In this document: piece after piece, positions 27,908 to 37,263 of the stretch
How the letters are laid out: each line of letters starts with the position of its first letter
Numbering within the stretch: the first letter of the stretch is position 1
Assembly: GCA_035623075.1 (NCBI GenBank)
Contig: DASPUC010000023.1
Span: 1-64,000, forward strand
DNA length: 64,000 bases
Direction: 5' to 3'
DNA from: Nitrospiraceae bacterium
GTDB lineage: Bacteria; Nitrospirota; Nitrospiria; Nitrospirales; Nitrospiraceae
The notes under the pieces: generated by a model
What the model saw: only the letters and a program-made list of their open reading frames with translations
Told to the model about the DNA's origin: nothing
Database searches by the model: none
Program-made: the position numbers and the translations under genes

Positions 27908-29254
27908 ATGCTGGACAGTTTAAGCGAGAAATTCGAGAAAATTCTGAAGAAGCTCCGCGGTTCCGGGGTGCTAACGGCACAGGACATCGCGGAAGCTTTG
28001 AAAGAGGTACGCCTCGCTCTGCTGGAAGCTGACGTCAATTTCAAAATCGTCAAGGAGTTCCTCGAGCGAGTTCGTGTCAAAGCAGTTGGTCACGAGGTCC
28101 TGCAGAGTCTGACTCCCGGTCACCAGGTGGTCAAGATAGTCTGGGACGAGCTGCGGGAGATGATGGGCCAGGAACGGGCCGGCCTCGCGCTCGTTTCCAA
28201 CCCGCCCACCGTCGTGATGATGGTGGGACTCCAGGGGGCTGGCAAAACGACGACCTGCGGGAAGCTCGCCAGGTTGTTCAAAGGACAGGGGAGACGCGTG
28301 CTCATGGTTGCAGCGGACCCTCGGCGGCCGGCAGCCGGTGAGCAGTTGGCGAGTCTCGGGCGCGATCTCCAGATTGATGTCCACCGGGCTGAGCAGGCCC
28401 ACGCATCTCAAGCGGACGTAGTCCGTATCTGCCAGGCTGGAGTGGAGCGAGCAGGGGATCAAGGATACGACCTCGTGCTGTTGGATACCGGTGGTCGACT
28501 CCACATCGACGACGAATTGATGAACGAATTGGTCGCGGTCAAGAGCGCGGTCCGCCCCCACGAAGTATTGCTCGTAGCCGACGCCATGACGGGACAGGAT
28601 GCCGTGACCATGGCGACCCAGTTCGATCAACGAGTCGGACTCACCGGAATTGTTCTGACCAAGGTTGAAGGCGATGCCCGTGGCGGTGCGGTACTGTCCA
28701 TCCGGGCGGTGACCGGCAAGCCGATCAAGTTTATCGGAGTCGGTGAAAAGCTCGACGCGCTCGAGCCGTTTCATCCTGATCGGATGGCCTCGCGCATTCT
28801 CGGGATGGGCGACGTGCTTTCGCTGATCGAAAAGGCCCAAGAGACCTTTACCCGCGAACAGGCCGAAGAAGCCCAGAAGCGGCTGACCAGTAATACCTTT
28901 ACGCTGGCCGATTTCCGGGATCAGTTGGGGCAAGTCAATCGCCTCGGCTCCTTGGACCAGATTCTGGGGATGTTGCCGGGCGGCCAGAAGCTCAAGGGAG
29001 CGATGGAAGGGCAGCTGCCGGAACGGGAAATGAAGCGGGTGGCTGCGATGATCGATTCGATGACCCCGCGTGAACGGCGTGATCATACCATCATCAACGG
29101 CAGCAGAAAGAAACGGATCGCTCGGGGAAGCGGCACCAGCGTGCCCGAAGTCAATCGATTGATTAAGCAGTTTCTCGGAGCGAGAAAGATGGCGAAGGCG
29201 ATGACAGGGGCTGGGAGCCGGAGGCAACTCGCGCAACTCCTGCGGTCGATGTGA
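27908..29254 (+). CDS. ffh: Signal recognition particle protein Ffh (SRP54)
   Basis: A protein of 448 residues. The N domain covers about 1-90, the GTPase G domain about 95-295 (GLQGAGKTTTCGKLA, DTGGRLHIDDEL, TKVEGDARGG, GVGEKLD), and the methionine-rich M domain follows with the SRP RNA-binding helix region RGSGTSVPEVNRLIKQF. Ffh binds 4.5S RNA and targets nascent membrane proteins to FtsY. It heads the conserved rpsP-rimM-trmD-rplS run. No SRP RNA gene is visible nearby. Confidence 0.98.
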   Translation: MLDSLSEKFEKILKKLRGSGVLTAQDIAEALKEVRLALLEADVNFKIVKEFLERVRVKAVGHEVLQSLTPGHQVVKIVWDELREMMGQERAGLALVSNPPTVVMMVGLQGAGKTTTCGKLARLFKGQGRRVLMVAADPRRPAAGEQLASLGRDLQIDVHRAEQAHASQADVVRICQAGVERAGDQGYDLVLLDTGGRLHIDDELMNELVAVKSAVRPHEVLLVADAMTGQDAVTMATQFDQRVGLTGIVLTKVEGDARGGAVLSIRAVTGKPIKFIGVGEKLDALEPFHPDRMASRILGMGDVLSLIEKAQETFTREQAEEAQKRLTSNTFTLADFRDQLGQVNRLGSLDQILGMLPGGQKLKGAMEGQLPEREMKRVAAMIDSMTPRERRDHTIINGSRKKRIARGSGTSVPEVNRLIKQFLGARKMAKAMTGAGSRRQLAQLLRSM

Positions 29255-29370
29255 ATCATCATGGCATGCAGCTGCCAGCGATCAGCTTTCAGCCCCGTGC
29301 AGAATCCAATTTGACGTGTCAAGGAGCAGACAGCTGAAGGCTGAACGCTCATTAATCAAGGAGGACGATA

Positions 29371-29655
29371 GTGGCAGTTCATCTGAGACTCACGAGAACA
29401 GGACGACACAAGCGGCCGCTCTATCGGGTCGTGGCGGCTGATTCGCGCAAGCCTCGGGACGGGCGGTTCCTTGAAATCCTGGGAACCTTTGATCCGCTGA
29501 AGGAGCCGGCGGTGCCGGAACTCAAACAGGATCGAGTCCTCACCTGGTTGCGGCAGGGCGCACAACCGACCGTGACGGTGCGGACGCTGCTGCGCCGGTC
29601 CGGCCTGTGGAAACAGTTTGAGGGTGAGAAGGCGGCCAAGAAAAAGGGCGCGTGA
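29371..29655 (+). CDS. rpsP: 30S ribosomal protein S16
   Basis: A 94-residue basic protein that matches bS16 from its opening (VAVHLRLTRTGRHKRPLYRVV) through GRFLEILGTFDP. A GTG start follows a GGAGG site about 8 nt upstream. S16 binds 16S rRNA and aids 30S assembly. It lies between ffh and rimM in the conserved order. Confidence 0.98.
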   Translation: MAVHLRLTRTGRHKRPLYRVVAADSRKPRDGRFLEILGTFDPLKEPAVPELKQDRVLTWLRQGAQPTVTVRTLLRRSGLWKQFEGEKAAKKKGA

Positions 29656-29668
29656 AACCGTGGAAGCG

Positions 29669-30196
29669 ATGTCGGCGGACCGAGTCACGATCGGGAGGAT
29701 CGAGCGACCGTTCGGTGTAAAGGGAGAGGTCAAGGTTCGTTCGTTGAGCGACGTCCCCGGCCGTTTCGATCATCTGGAGAAGGTCAGCGTCGTGGTGTCA
29801 GACGGGAGAGCGATCGAGGCGACGGTCACGCACGTGCGGTCGGCTGGTCCCGGTTTCATCATGGGCCTCGAAGGCGTTACGTCCCCTGAGGAAGCAGGGG
29901 CATTCCGCGGAGGGCTCATCCAGGTGCCGCGTATGACACATTCCGGGTCGCCAGAACACACCTGCTATGAATGCGATCTTATCGGGATGACGGTGGAGAG
30001 TGACATGGGAGACGAAGTCGGGACGATCGAGGCGATCTGGGACGTGCCGGGGAATCATGTACTGGTTGTTCGAAAAGGGTCGCAGGAAGTGTTGATTCCC
30101 GCCGCCAAAGACCTGATCACGAAGGTTGACGTGGCAGGGCGCCGGATGACGGTCCGCGCCATCGACGGATTAATCGAGTATCACGATGCGGTGTGA
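29669..30196 (+). CDS. rimM: 16S rRNA maturation protein RimM
   Basis: About 175 residues from the ATG at 29669; an in-frame GTG at 29660 is a close alternative. The RimM N-terminal domain opens with VTIGRIERPFGVKGEVKV, and the PRC-barrel C-terminal part contains GTIEAIWDVPGNHVLVV and LIPAAKDLI. RimM assists maturation of the 30S head and contacts S19. It begins 13 nt after rpsP and overlaps trmD by 11 nt. Confidence 0.97.
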   Translation: MSADRVTIGRIERPFGVKGEVKVRSLSDVPGRFDHLEKVSVVVSDGRAIEATVTHVRSAGPGFIMGLEGVTSPEEAGAFRGGLIQVPRMTHSGSPEHTCYECDLIGMTVESDMGDEVGTIEAIWDVPGNHVLVVRKGSQEVLIPAAKDLITKVDVAGRRMTVRAIDGLIEYHDAV

Positions 30197-30986
30197 CGTT
30201 CTCACATTATTCCCGGACATGATCGCCCCGGTGCTCGACCAGAGCATGCTCAAGCGCGCGCAAGAGAAGGGGCTCCTCGAGGTGCGCATCAGGAATCTGC
30301 GTGACTACACGCTGGATCGCCACAAAGTTGCTGACGATGTGCCCTACGGCGGAGGGGCCGGGATGGTGATGAAGGCCGAGCCGATCCTGCGTGCCGTGGA
30401 GACGATCACGGCCGAGTACCAGCATGCCGGGGAGCACACACGATTGCTCTTCCCGTCTCCGCAAGGCCGGCCCTTTACCCAGGACTATGCGAAGGAACTC
30501 GCCGCCGAGAGCCAGAGGCTCATCATCCTGTGCGGACATTATGAAGGGGTCGATGAACGGGTGCGGCTTGCGCTCCAGCCGGAGGAGATGTCGGTAGGAG
30601 ATTATGTCCTGACCGGCGGAGAATTGCCGGCACTCATCCTCATCGACGCGGCCGCTCGATTGGTTCCCGGTGTACTGGGCGATCCGGAGTCCATCGTCGA
30701 GGAATCGTTTTCAGATTCGACGTTGGAGTACCCGCACTATACGAGACCGGCGGAGGTGCGGGGGATGACCGTCCCGGAAGTTTTGCTCTCCGGCCACCAT
30801 GAGGCGATTCGACTGTGGCGGCGGAAAGAAGCCCTGCGGAACACGTACCGCAGGCGCCCGGACCTCTTGAGGGATCGGGTATTGAATGCAGAAGATCGAC
30901 GATTACTGGATGAACTTATTCGCGAGGGCGTAGGATCTGCGCCTGTTCGTTGTGGGGAGGGAGGATCACACCATGAATCGGCTTGA
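30186..30986 (+). CDS. trmD: tRNA (guanine37-N1)-methyltransferase
   Basis: A protein of 266 residues. It is a SPOUT methyltransferase with the trefoil-knot segments [12 protein letters not shown] and [13 protein letters not shown], and an opening segment that reads LTLFPDMI. TrmD makes m1G37 next to the anticodon and prevents frameshifting. It overlaps rimM at the start and the rplS start at its end, fitting coupled translation in this operon. Confidence 0.98.
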   Translation: MRCDVLTLFPDMIAPVLDQSMLKRAQEKGLLEVRIRNLRDYTLDRHKVADDVPYGGGAGMVMKAEPILRAVETITAEYQHAGEHTRLLFPSPQGRPFTQDYAKELAAESQRLIILCGHYEGVDERVRLALQPEEMSVGDYVLTGGELPALILIDAAARLVPGVLGDPESIVEESFSDSTLEYPHYTRPAEVRGMTVPEVLLSGHHEAIRLWRRKEALRNTYRRRPDLLRDRVLNAEDRRLLDELIREGVGSAPVRCGEGGSHHESA

Positions 30987-31404
30987 ACGAATCCAACGCT
31001 CGTTGACGAAGAAATCGCTGCCTCGTTTTGAGATTGGCGACACGGTCCGTGTCCACGTGAAAGTCATCGAGGGAGAAAAGGAGCGGATCCAGGTGTATGA
31101 GGGCGTAGTGATCGCCCGCAAAGGGACGCTGAACACCGAGATGTTCACCGTGCGCAAAGTGTCCTATGGTGTGGGAGTCGAGCGGATTTTCCCCGTGCAC
31201 TCACCGATCGTGACGCGCATTGAGGTCGTACGCCAAGGGAAAGTCCGCCGCGCGAAGTTGTATTACCTGCGCGGGAAGAAGGGCAAGTTTGCCAAGGTCG
31301 AAGATCGCGAGTTCGTGGGAGAGTCGAAACGCCAGCCCGGAGCCGCTCAGACTGAGCGAGTCTCCGAAGAAACGGCTGAGCCTGCAGGCGCTGCAAAATC
31401 ATAG
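30973..31404 (+). CDS. rplS: 50S ribosomal protein L19
   Basis: A protein of 143 residues from the ATG at 30973, preceded by GGAGGGAGG. The bL19 core is clear: [33 protein letters not shown] and [16 protein letters not shown]-terminal tail of about 30 polar residues extends beyond the usual 115-120, and is rich in E, A and T. L19 lies at the 30S-50S interface. Start overlaps the trmD end by 14 nt. Confidence 0.97.
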   Translation: MNRLERIQRSLTKKSLPRFEIGDTVRVHVKVIEGEKERIQVYEGVVIARKGTLNTEMFTVRKVSYGVGVERIFPVHSPIVTRIEVVRQGKVRRAKLYYLRGKKGKFAKVEDREFVGESKRQPGAAQTERVSEETAEPAGAAKS

Positions 31405-31457
31405 TCACAGGCGCTCCGAATCGTTCGCGAGCCTGATCGCGAGTGCCCGCTGGTAGT

Positions 31458-32099
31458 ATGACACCCCAGGGCGATCTCGTGGAACCCACCGACGATTTTG
31501 AAGTAGAAGCTCGGAGATGCGGCTATCGGCGTGTCGCCGGTCTTGACGAAGCCGGTCGAGGTCCCCTCGCCGGTCCTGTCGTGGCAGCCGCGGTGATTCT
31601 CCCCGCACGCTGCCGTCTTACGGGAATCAACGATTCCAAACAGCTCTCAGAGTCCGAGCGGGAAGGGCTCTACGACGTGATCGTCCGACGGGCGATCGGA
31701 GTCGGAATCGGAATTGCCACCGAGCGGGAAATCGACAGCCTGAACATTCTCGAGGCCACACGAACGGCGATGCGTCGGGCGATCGATGCGCTCGCCGTGG
31801 CGCCGGATTGTCTGTTGACCGACGCCATGGACCTCCCGGGCCTCGGCATTCCCCTGCGCGCCATCATCAAGGGCGACGCCTTGTCACGCTCGATCGCCGC
31901 GGCGTCGATCGTGGCGAAAGTGACGAGGGACCGATTGATGGCGGACTATCATCGGACCTACCCCCAATACAATTTTCTTTCCCATAAGGGATACGGAACG
32001 GAAGAACATTTGCAACGATTGGCCGAGTACGGCCCCTGTTCGCTTCATCGGCGGACGTTCGCACCGGTTGCGGCTGTGCTGACAGGACGTGATTCCTGA
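31458..32099 (+). CDS. rnhB: Ribonuclease HII
   Basis: About 213 residues from the ATG at 31458. The RNase HII catalytic set is present: GLDEAGRGPLAGP (DEAGRG), an acidic DSKQLSE, and TDAM in a later strand, with the SHKGYGT C-terminal segment. It removes RNA from RNA-DNA hybrids and single ribonucleotides in DNA. It lies 53 nt after rplS and is part of the same conserved run. Confidence 0.96.
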   Translation: MTPQGDLVEPTDDFEVEARRCGYRRVAGLDEAGRGPLAGPVVAAAVILPARCRLTGINDSKQLSESEREGLYDVIVRRAIGVGIGIATEREIDSLNILEATRTAMRRAIDALAVAPDCLLTDAMDLPGLGIPLRAIIKGDALSRSIAAASIVAKVTRDRLMADYHRTYPQYNFLSHKGYGTEEHLQRLAEYGPCSLHRRTFAPVAAVLTGRDS

Positions 32100-32150
32100 G
32101 GCAGACCTCCGCTGCCTGAAGCCTACATTCCTACGGACGATTGAGCGGCA

Positions 32151-32537
32151 ATGCTTGACCCCCGGCGACTCTTTGGGCAAGAAGGAGAATCAGTAGCGGA
32201 ACGGTACTTGCGTCGGAAAGGCTATCGGGTCCTTGAACGCAATGCACGTTCCTCGGTGGGGGAACTGGATTTGGTCGTGGAGGATGGCGCGGTGCTGGTG
32301 TTTGTCGAAGTCAAATCGCGCCACAGCGATGCCTACGGTGGCGCCGTCCATGCTGTGCATCAACGCAAGCAGGACAAACTGATCCGATTGGCCGCCCAAT
32401 ATCTGGCCCGCCATCACATCACCAATCGGCTGTGCCGGTTCGATGTCGTATTGGTGCAGGGGACGGAAGCGAGCGAGGCTCAGATTCACCATATTCAAAA
32501 TGCCTTCGAAGTGTCGGGAGACGATCTCCGGTGGTGA
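32151..32537 (+). CDS. yraN: YraN-family (UPF0102) nuclease-fold protein
   Basis: A 128-residue protein matching UPF0102: GEDAA-like opening replaced by GQEGESVAERYL, then LERNARSSVGELDLVV and VFVEVKSRHS, the latter giving the PD-(D/E)XK-type E-x-K. The family is thought to be a Holliday-junction-resolvase-like nuclease and sits next to rnhB in many genomes. The role is not settled. Confidence 0.93.
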   Translation: MLDPRRLFGQEGESVAERYLRRKGYRVLERNARSSVGELDLVVEDGAVLVFVEVKSRHSDAYGGAVHAVHQRKQDKLIRLAAQYLARHHITNRLCRFDVVLVQGTEASEAQIHHIQNAFEVSGDDLRW

Positions 32538-32544
32538 CACCCAG

Positions 32545-33213
32545 ATGATTCAACTGATTCACGTCTTCAAGTACTATAATCGGAGAGCGGCGCTCACGGA
32601 TGTCACGCTCGACATCGAAAAGGGCGAATTCGTATTGCTGATGGGACCGAGCGGGTCCGGGAAATCGACGCTCCTCCGGATGCTGATCGGGGCCGAACAG
32701 CCGGACGACGGACATGTGTTCGTGCAGGGCAAGAACGTCACGAAACTCAAGTCTTCGGAAATCCCCTATCTGCGCCGAAAGATCGGGACGGTCTTTCAAG
32801 ACTTCCGCCTCTTGCCGAAAAAGTCCGTCTTTGACAACGTGGCGCTGCCGCTGGTCGTGCAGGGAGCCTCGGCGGTCGACATCCGCCGCAAGGTGACCGA
32901 GGCGTTGCGAGCGGTCGGTGTAGACCACAAGCGAGACCAGTTGCCCGTCGGTTTGTCGACAGGAGAGCAACAGCGCGTCTGCGTTGCCCGGGCGATTGTA
33001 AACGGTCCGGTGGTGTTGCTGGCCGATGAGCCGACCGGGAATTTGGATCCCGGACTTACCAGCGAGATCATGGAACTCTTCAAACTCATCAACGCCCGTG
33101 GCACGACGGTCGTTGTGGCCACTCACGATCCGCTCGTCATGGCGCAAGTTAATCGACGGGTGGTCAAGCTGGAGCAGGGGATGTTGCTGCCGGAACAGCG
33201 GGTGCTGGCATGA
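32545..33213 (+). CDS. ftsE: Cell-division ATP-binding protein FtsE
   Basis: About 222 residues from the ATG at 32545. The ABC motifs are GPSGSGKSTLL (Walker A), LSTGEQQRVCVARAI (signature) and LLADEPTGNLDP (Walker B). FtsE with FtsX controls septal murein hydrolases through EnvC. It overlaps ftsX by 4 nt (ATGA), and envC and ctpA follow, so the operon fits this role. yraN ends 7 nt upstream. Confidence 0.97.
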   Translation: MIQLIHVFKYYNRRAALTDVTLDIEKGEFVLLMGPSGSGKSTLLRMLIGAEQPDDGHVFVQGKNVTKLKSSEIPYLRRKIGTVFQDFRLLPKKSVFDNVALPLVVQGASAVDIRRKVTEALRAVGVDHKRDQLPVGLSTGEQQRVCVARAIVNGPVVLLADEPTGNLDPGLTSEIMELFKLINARGTTVVVATHDPLVMAQVNRRVVKLEQGMLLPEQRVLA

Positions 33214-34109
33214 GAACCATCTTCTACCTGTTACGGGAGGCGTGGGCCAACCTCCGGACCAACCGGACCACGACGATGGTGGCCATCCTGACCACGGCCT
33301 TTACACTGGCCTGTGTCGGCATTTTTCTGTTGCTCTTTGTGAATCTGCGCGCCGCGGCCGGCTGGCTCCAGGAGGACGTCAAGATTATGGTCTATCTGGA
33401 TGATCGGGTCTCGCGCGAATCGGCGGCGACGATCGAACAACAGTTGCGAAGCGATCGTGCGCTCGCGTCATTAGTGTTTATCTCCAAAGAACAGGCGCTC
33501 GGTGAATTCAAAGCACAGTTTCCGTCAGAATCCCATCTCCTCGAGGGGTTGGGGCAGAATCCGTTGCCGGCCTCGTTTGTCGTCACCTTATCCCCGCAAT
33601 ATCGCGCGCCGGATGCCGTCAAGCGCTGGGCGGAACGTGTCCGGACTATCACAGGGGTTGCGAAGGTCGATTATAATCAGGATTGGATCAATGCCTTGGC
33701 GACCGTGATACGGTCCATTGAGTTGATTGCCATCGGAGTGGGAGTCGTGTTGTCGGCCGCGGCGGTGACGATTATCGGAAATACGATACGGCTCACGCTC
33801 TATGCGCGGCGTGACGAATTGGCCATTCTTCGGCTCATCGGAGCGACCAGGACCTTTATTCACATCCCCTATCTGCTGGAAGGAGCGGCGCTGGGTGCCT
33901 TAGGCAGTACGGTGTCGCTGATCATGTTGAAGGTCGTCTACGAAGTGTTTCGACAACAAGTGCGTGCGATGGGCCGCCTGGCCGGTTTGGAGCAGATGGT
34001 GACATTTTTCTCTCCTGAGATCTGCCTAGCATTGATCATCGTCGGGATGGGGCTCGGCTGCGCCGGCAGCTTCGTCTCGCTGCGGCGTTTCGTGGAGGCG
34101 AAGGTATGA
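33210..34109 (+). CDS. ftsX: Cell-division protein FtsX
   Basis: A protein of 299 residues with four predicted membrane helices: one near the N-terminus (about 25-48), then three in the C-terminal half (about 170-195, 225-250, 268-290). A large periplasmic loop lies between the first two and would contact EnvC. It is the permease subunit of the FtsEX complex in the inner membrane. It overlaps ftsE and envC by 4 nt on each side. Confidence 0.95.
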   Translation: MRTIFYLLREAWANLRTNRTTTMVAILTTAFTLACVGIFLLLFVNLRAAAGWLQEDVKIMVYLDDRVSRESAATIEQQLRSDRALASLVFISKEQALGEFKAQFPSESHLLEGLGQNPLPASFVVTLSPQYRAPDAVKRWAERVRTITGVAKVDYNQDWINALATVIRSIELIAIGVGVVLSAAAVTIIGNTIRLTLYARRDELAILRLIGATRTFIHIPYLLEGAALGALGSTVSLIMLKVVYEVFRQQVRAMGRLAGLEQMVTFFSPEICLALIIVGMGLGCAGSFVSLRRFVEAKV

Positions 34110-35290
34110 CGAGGTCGAGGCAGCTGTTGCTCGCCGCCGTGATCGCGGGAAGTCTCTCTCCCATGGTATCGATCGGAGCCGGAACCGACACGCTGAGCGA
34201 CAAGATCGAAAAGGAACGCAAGACGCTCGATCAACTCAAGGATCAGATTGAAGAAAAGCGCAAGCAAGCGGATGAGGCAGGCAAAAAGCGCGATTCGGTG
34301 TTACAGGGGCTTCAATCATTGGACGAACGACTCGTCCAATATCGACAGGCGCATCAGGATATCAGCCGGAAGGTCCGGAAGAAGGATCAGGAAATCGACA
34401 CGCTCACGCGGCAGATGTCGTCTCTCCGGGAGCACATCGACGAACGTCGGGATGCGATCTTAGCCCGCCTGCGCATCCAATATATGGAAGGGCGGCTGGG
34501 CCATTGGAAAACGCTGCTGGCCTCGGATTCGTACGGTGACTTCCAGCGGCGGCTTTTGTATCTTTCTGCCGTCTCGGAACGGGACTATGCACTGATGGAA
34601 ACCTTCCGCGCCGATGTCGAGCTGATGCAACGAGCGGAGCGCCAACGGGAGGACGCCCGTACCAACATGCTGGTCTATAAGCAGAGCACCGAAAAACACC
34701 TGAACGATATCAAAGCGCTCAAAAAGGAAAAGAGGGTGTATCTGACCAGCATCACCCATGAAAAGGAATCGTACGAGCGAGCCCTGCAGGAGCTTGAGCG
34801 ATCCGCCTCGCGGGTCGACAGCCTCCTGCGCGAACTGGAAAACCGCCGTCGCGCTGCGATGGTCAAGCCCCCCGCCGGGAGCCTGCCGCGCGGATTGAAA
34901 GGCCTACTACCCTGGCCGGCGGAAGGGAGCGTCATCACGTATTTCGGCCGGCAGAAACATCCGACCTTCAATACCTACGTGCAGCGGAAGGGCATTGAAA
35001 TCCGGACGTCCGAAGGGAGCAGCATCCATGCGGTCATGCCGGGCACCGTGGTCTATGCCGACTGGTTGAAAGGATACGGACTCGTTATAATTATCGATCA
35101 TGCCAACGGGTTCTTTTCACTCTACGCCCATGCGTCCAAGATTCTCACCTCGGTAGGAGCGCAGGTGACGGCCGGTCAGGCGATCGGCGAAACCGGAGAT
35201 ACGGGCATGACGGGCGAAAATACTTTATACTTCGAGCTGCGAGAGGGGGCGGACCCCGTCGACCCCCTCCAATGGTTGGCGAAACGATAA
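34106..35290 (+). CDS. envC: EnvC-like murein hydrolase activator
   Basis: A protein of 394 residues with a signal peptide (about 1-25), a long coiled coil (about 27-255, heptad-rich in K, E, Q and R), and a C-terminal LytM/M23 domain (about 275-390). The LytM metal site is degenerate: the HxxxD position reads KGIEI and the HxH position reads LYFEL. This matches EnvC, which activates amidases without cutting peptidoglycan itself. Its place after ftsEX, with 4-nt overlap, supports the call strongly. Confidence 0.93.
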   Translation: MTRSRQLLLAAVIAGSLSPMVSIGAGTDTLSDKIEKERKTLDQLKDQIEEKRKQADEAGKKRDSVLQGLQSLDERLVQYRQAHQDISRKVRKKDQEIDTLTRQMSSLREHIDERRDAILARLRIQYMEGRLGHWKTLLASDSYGDFQRRLLYLSAVSERDYALMETFRADVELMQRAERQREDARTNMLVYKQSTEKHLNDIKALKKEKRVYLTSITHEKESYERALQELERSASRVDSLLRELENRRRAAMVKPPAGSLPRGLKGLLPWPAEGSVITYFGRQKHPTFNTYVQRKGIEIRTSEGSSIHAVMPGTVVYADWLKGYGLVIIIDHANGFFSLYAHASKILTSVGAQVTAGQAIGETGDTGMTGENTLYFELREGADPVDPLQWLAKR

Positions 35291-35314
35291 CGAACGCGAA
35301 AGGATGTGAGAACC

Positions 35315-36682
35315 ATGGAACAGTATCCACGACGACGTTTCTGGCTGATGGCACCGCTGATCGCGATCGCGATCGCGATCGTGTTCGGGGTCCTCATCGG
35401 CAAAGGCTGGGAGCGAACGGGGCATGCGACGGAAACGTATGAGGAACTGAAGACCTTTTCAGAGGTCCTGACCCAGGTGCAGAAAAATTATGTCGATGAG
35501 ACCAAAGTCAAGGACCTCGTGCAGGGAGCGATTCGCGGCATGTTGTCGACCCTCGATCCCCACTCGGCCTATATGACGCCCGAGATGTACAAGGAGATGC
35601 AGGTGGAGACGAAGGGTGAGTTCGGCGGCGTCGGGATCCAGATCGGCGTGAAAGAAAATCGCCTGGCTGTGATCGCGCCGATCGAAGGCACGCCCGCTCA
35701 CCGTGCGGGTATCAAAGCCGGCGACTTCATCACCAAGGTCAACGATGAGTCCACCAAAGATCTGACGCTGATGGATGCGGTGCAAAAGATGCGGGGACCG
35801 AAGGGGACCAAGGTGAACCTGACCGTGCAACGGGACGGCACACCGGACCTCCTGCAGTTCACGCTCATCCGCGATACGATCAAGATCGAGAGCGTCAAAG
35901 CCAAAACGATGGAGAATATGGGGTACGTCCGGTTGACTCAGTTTCAGGAAGCGACCGGCCGGGATCTGAGCAAAGCGCTGAAACAGTTCAAAGAGCAAAA
36001 AGTTCAAGGGACGATCTTGGATTTGCGGAATAATCCGGGCGGGTTACTGACGGCAGCGGTGGAAGTGTCCGAGCAATTCCTCCCCAGCGGGAAGTTGGTG
36101 GTCTACACGAAAGGGCGCGAGAGTAAGAAGGACGAATGGTTAGCAAAAGGCAAGGATCAGATGGAAGACGCCCCTATGATTATTCTGGTGAACGAAGGGT
36201 CGGCCAGCGCGTCTGAAATTGTTGCCGGGGCGTTGCAGGATTGGGGACGGGCGGTGATTGTCGGGACGACGTCGTTTGGGAAGGGTTCGGTGCAGACCAT
36301 ACTCCCGCTCGGGGACGGGTCGGGGCTGCGCCTCACCACGGCAAAGTACTACACCCCGAAGGGCCGGTCGATCCAGTCGACGGGCATCACGCCGGATATT
36401 GTCGTGAAGGTGCAACCAACGACCACGGCGAAGGCGGGCGAGGGGAAGTCGGGTGAAAAAGAAGCTGACGCCAAGACCGCAAAACCGCCGGCCGCGAAAG
36501 ACCAACCGGCTACGAACGGGAAACCGTCGGAAGAGGGAACCAAGAACGGGACGACACCGGCGCCGCTATCGTTTGATGTGGCGGGCGAGCCTTCACTGGA
36601 GCAAGACGTGCAGCTGCAGAAAGCCGTGGAGCTCTTAAAGAGCTGGAAGATTTTCAAGGGACTCCCTCAGGCGCAGTCCTAA
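35315..36682 (+). CDS. ctpA: S41-family C-terminal processing peptidase
   Basis: About 455 residues from the ATG at 35315, with AGGATG upstream. It has one N-terminal membrane or signal segment (about 11-32), a PDZ domain (about 100-180, GVGIQIG...AHRAGIKAGDFI), and the serine-lysine catalytic core: NEGSASASEIVAGAL with the nucleophile and TSFGKGSVQ with the lysine. A low-complexity K/A/P/E-rich linker follows (about 375-420). Ctp proteases process periplasmic and cell-wall proteins. It follows envC in the division operon. Confidence 0.96.
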   Translation: MEQYPRRRFWLMAPLIAIAIAIVFGVLIGKGWERTGHATETYEELKTFSEVLTQVQKNYVDETKVKDLVQGAIRGMLSTLDPHSAYMTPEMYKEMQVETKGEFGGVGIQIGVKENRLAVIAPIEGTPAHRAGIKAGDFITKVNDESTKDLTLMDAVQKMRGPKGTKVNLTVQRDGTPDLLQFTLIRDTIKIESVKAKTMENMGYVRLTQFQEATGRDLSKALKQFKEQKVQGTILDLRNNPGGLLTAAVEVSEQFLPSGKLVVYTKGRESKKDEWLAKGKDQMEDAPMIILVNEGSASASEIVAGALQDWGRAVIVGTTSFGKGSVQTILPLGDGSGLRLTTAKYYTPKGRSIQSTGITPDIVVKVQPTTTAKAGEGKSGEKEADAKTAKPPAAKDQPATNGKPSEEGTKNGTTPAPLSFDVAGEPSLEQDVQLQKAVELLKSWKIFKGLPQAQS

Positions 36683-37137
36683 GTACGCAGCCGTCGAATG
36701 GCCTCCAGAAGCGTCTCCTCCGACCCGGAAAACCCGGGGATCGTCCGAAGCAGGTGCGATCGCACAAGCTGTTCGAGGGCGGGCAGGGTTCGAATGTTGA
36801 GACGGGTGTACAGGTAACTCACGAGTGATTCTGAGAGGCCCGGCAGGCCCGCCCAGTGTTTGACTTCGTCGGGAAGCGGGGTCCGCAACGCCTCATACGC
36901 TTGGAAGGTCCCCGTCTGCAAAATCTCCACAATCTTATCCGCTAAGTCCCGGCCGACCCCGTCAATGTCTTCCAGCACCTGTCGTCTCGCGACGTCCGCC
37001 ACGTCTTCCTCAAGCCCCTCGATGCTGTCCGCCGCCCGGTGATAGGCTCTGATCCGATAGGGATTGTCGCGCCGCGCCGCCAAGAGGTCGGCCATGGATC
37101 GAAAGAGTGTCGCCACCTGTTGATTGTGCTCAAACAT
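36679..37137 (-). CDS. Stand-alone PolX-like N-terminal HhH domain protein
   Basis: A 152-residue protein like the N-terminal DNA-binding (8-kDa and HhH) part of family X DNA polymerases. It opens with QQVATLFRSMADLL, then NPYRIRAYHRAADSI and helix-hairpin-helix segments (DIDGVGRDLADKI, LPGLSESLVSYLY, IPGFSGSEETLLEAI). The nucleotidyltransferase and PHP domains of PolX are absent. It probably binds DNA. It overlaps the ctpA end by 4 bases in convergent orientation. Confidence 0.8.
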   Translation of the reverse strand: MFEHNQQVATLFRSMADLLAARRDNPYRIRAYHRAADSIEGLEEDVADVARRQVLEDIDGVGRDLADKIVEILQTGTFQAYEALRTPLPDEVKHWAGLPGLSESLVSYLYTRLNIRTLPALEQLVRSHLLRTIPGFSGSEETLLEAIRRLRT

Positions 37138-37263
37138 GGGGTGTACAAGGCAGATTCACAATAATAGTAATATTCTGCAACCGTGGAAGGGCCGGAGGCA
37201 AGGGGACCGGCGGGATATCGGGTTTGTTGACAACCGGTTTTCTGGTCCCATAGGATGACGGAC

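Noticed and set aside
27971-29236. Long antisense frame (421 codons) over ffh
   Set aside because: It lies entirely opposite a firmly identified gene, and its residues follow the complement of ffh codon usage; no independent evidence for it.
37138-37263. TPP riboswitch before thiS
   Set aside because: The conserved CTGAGA and ACCTGA-type boxes of the thi element were not found in the short leader.
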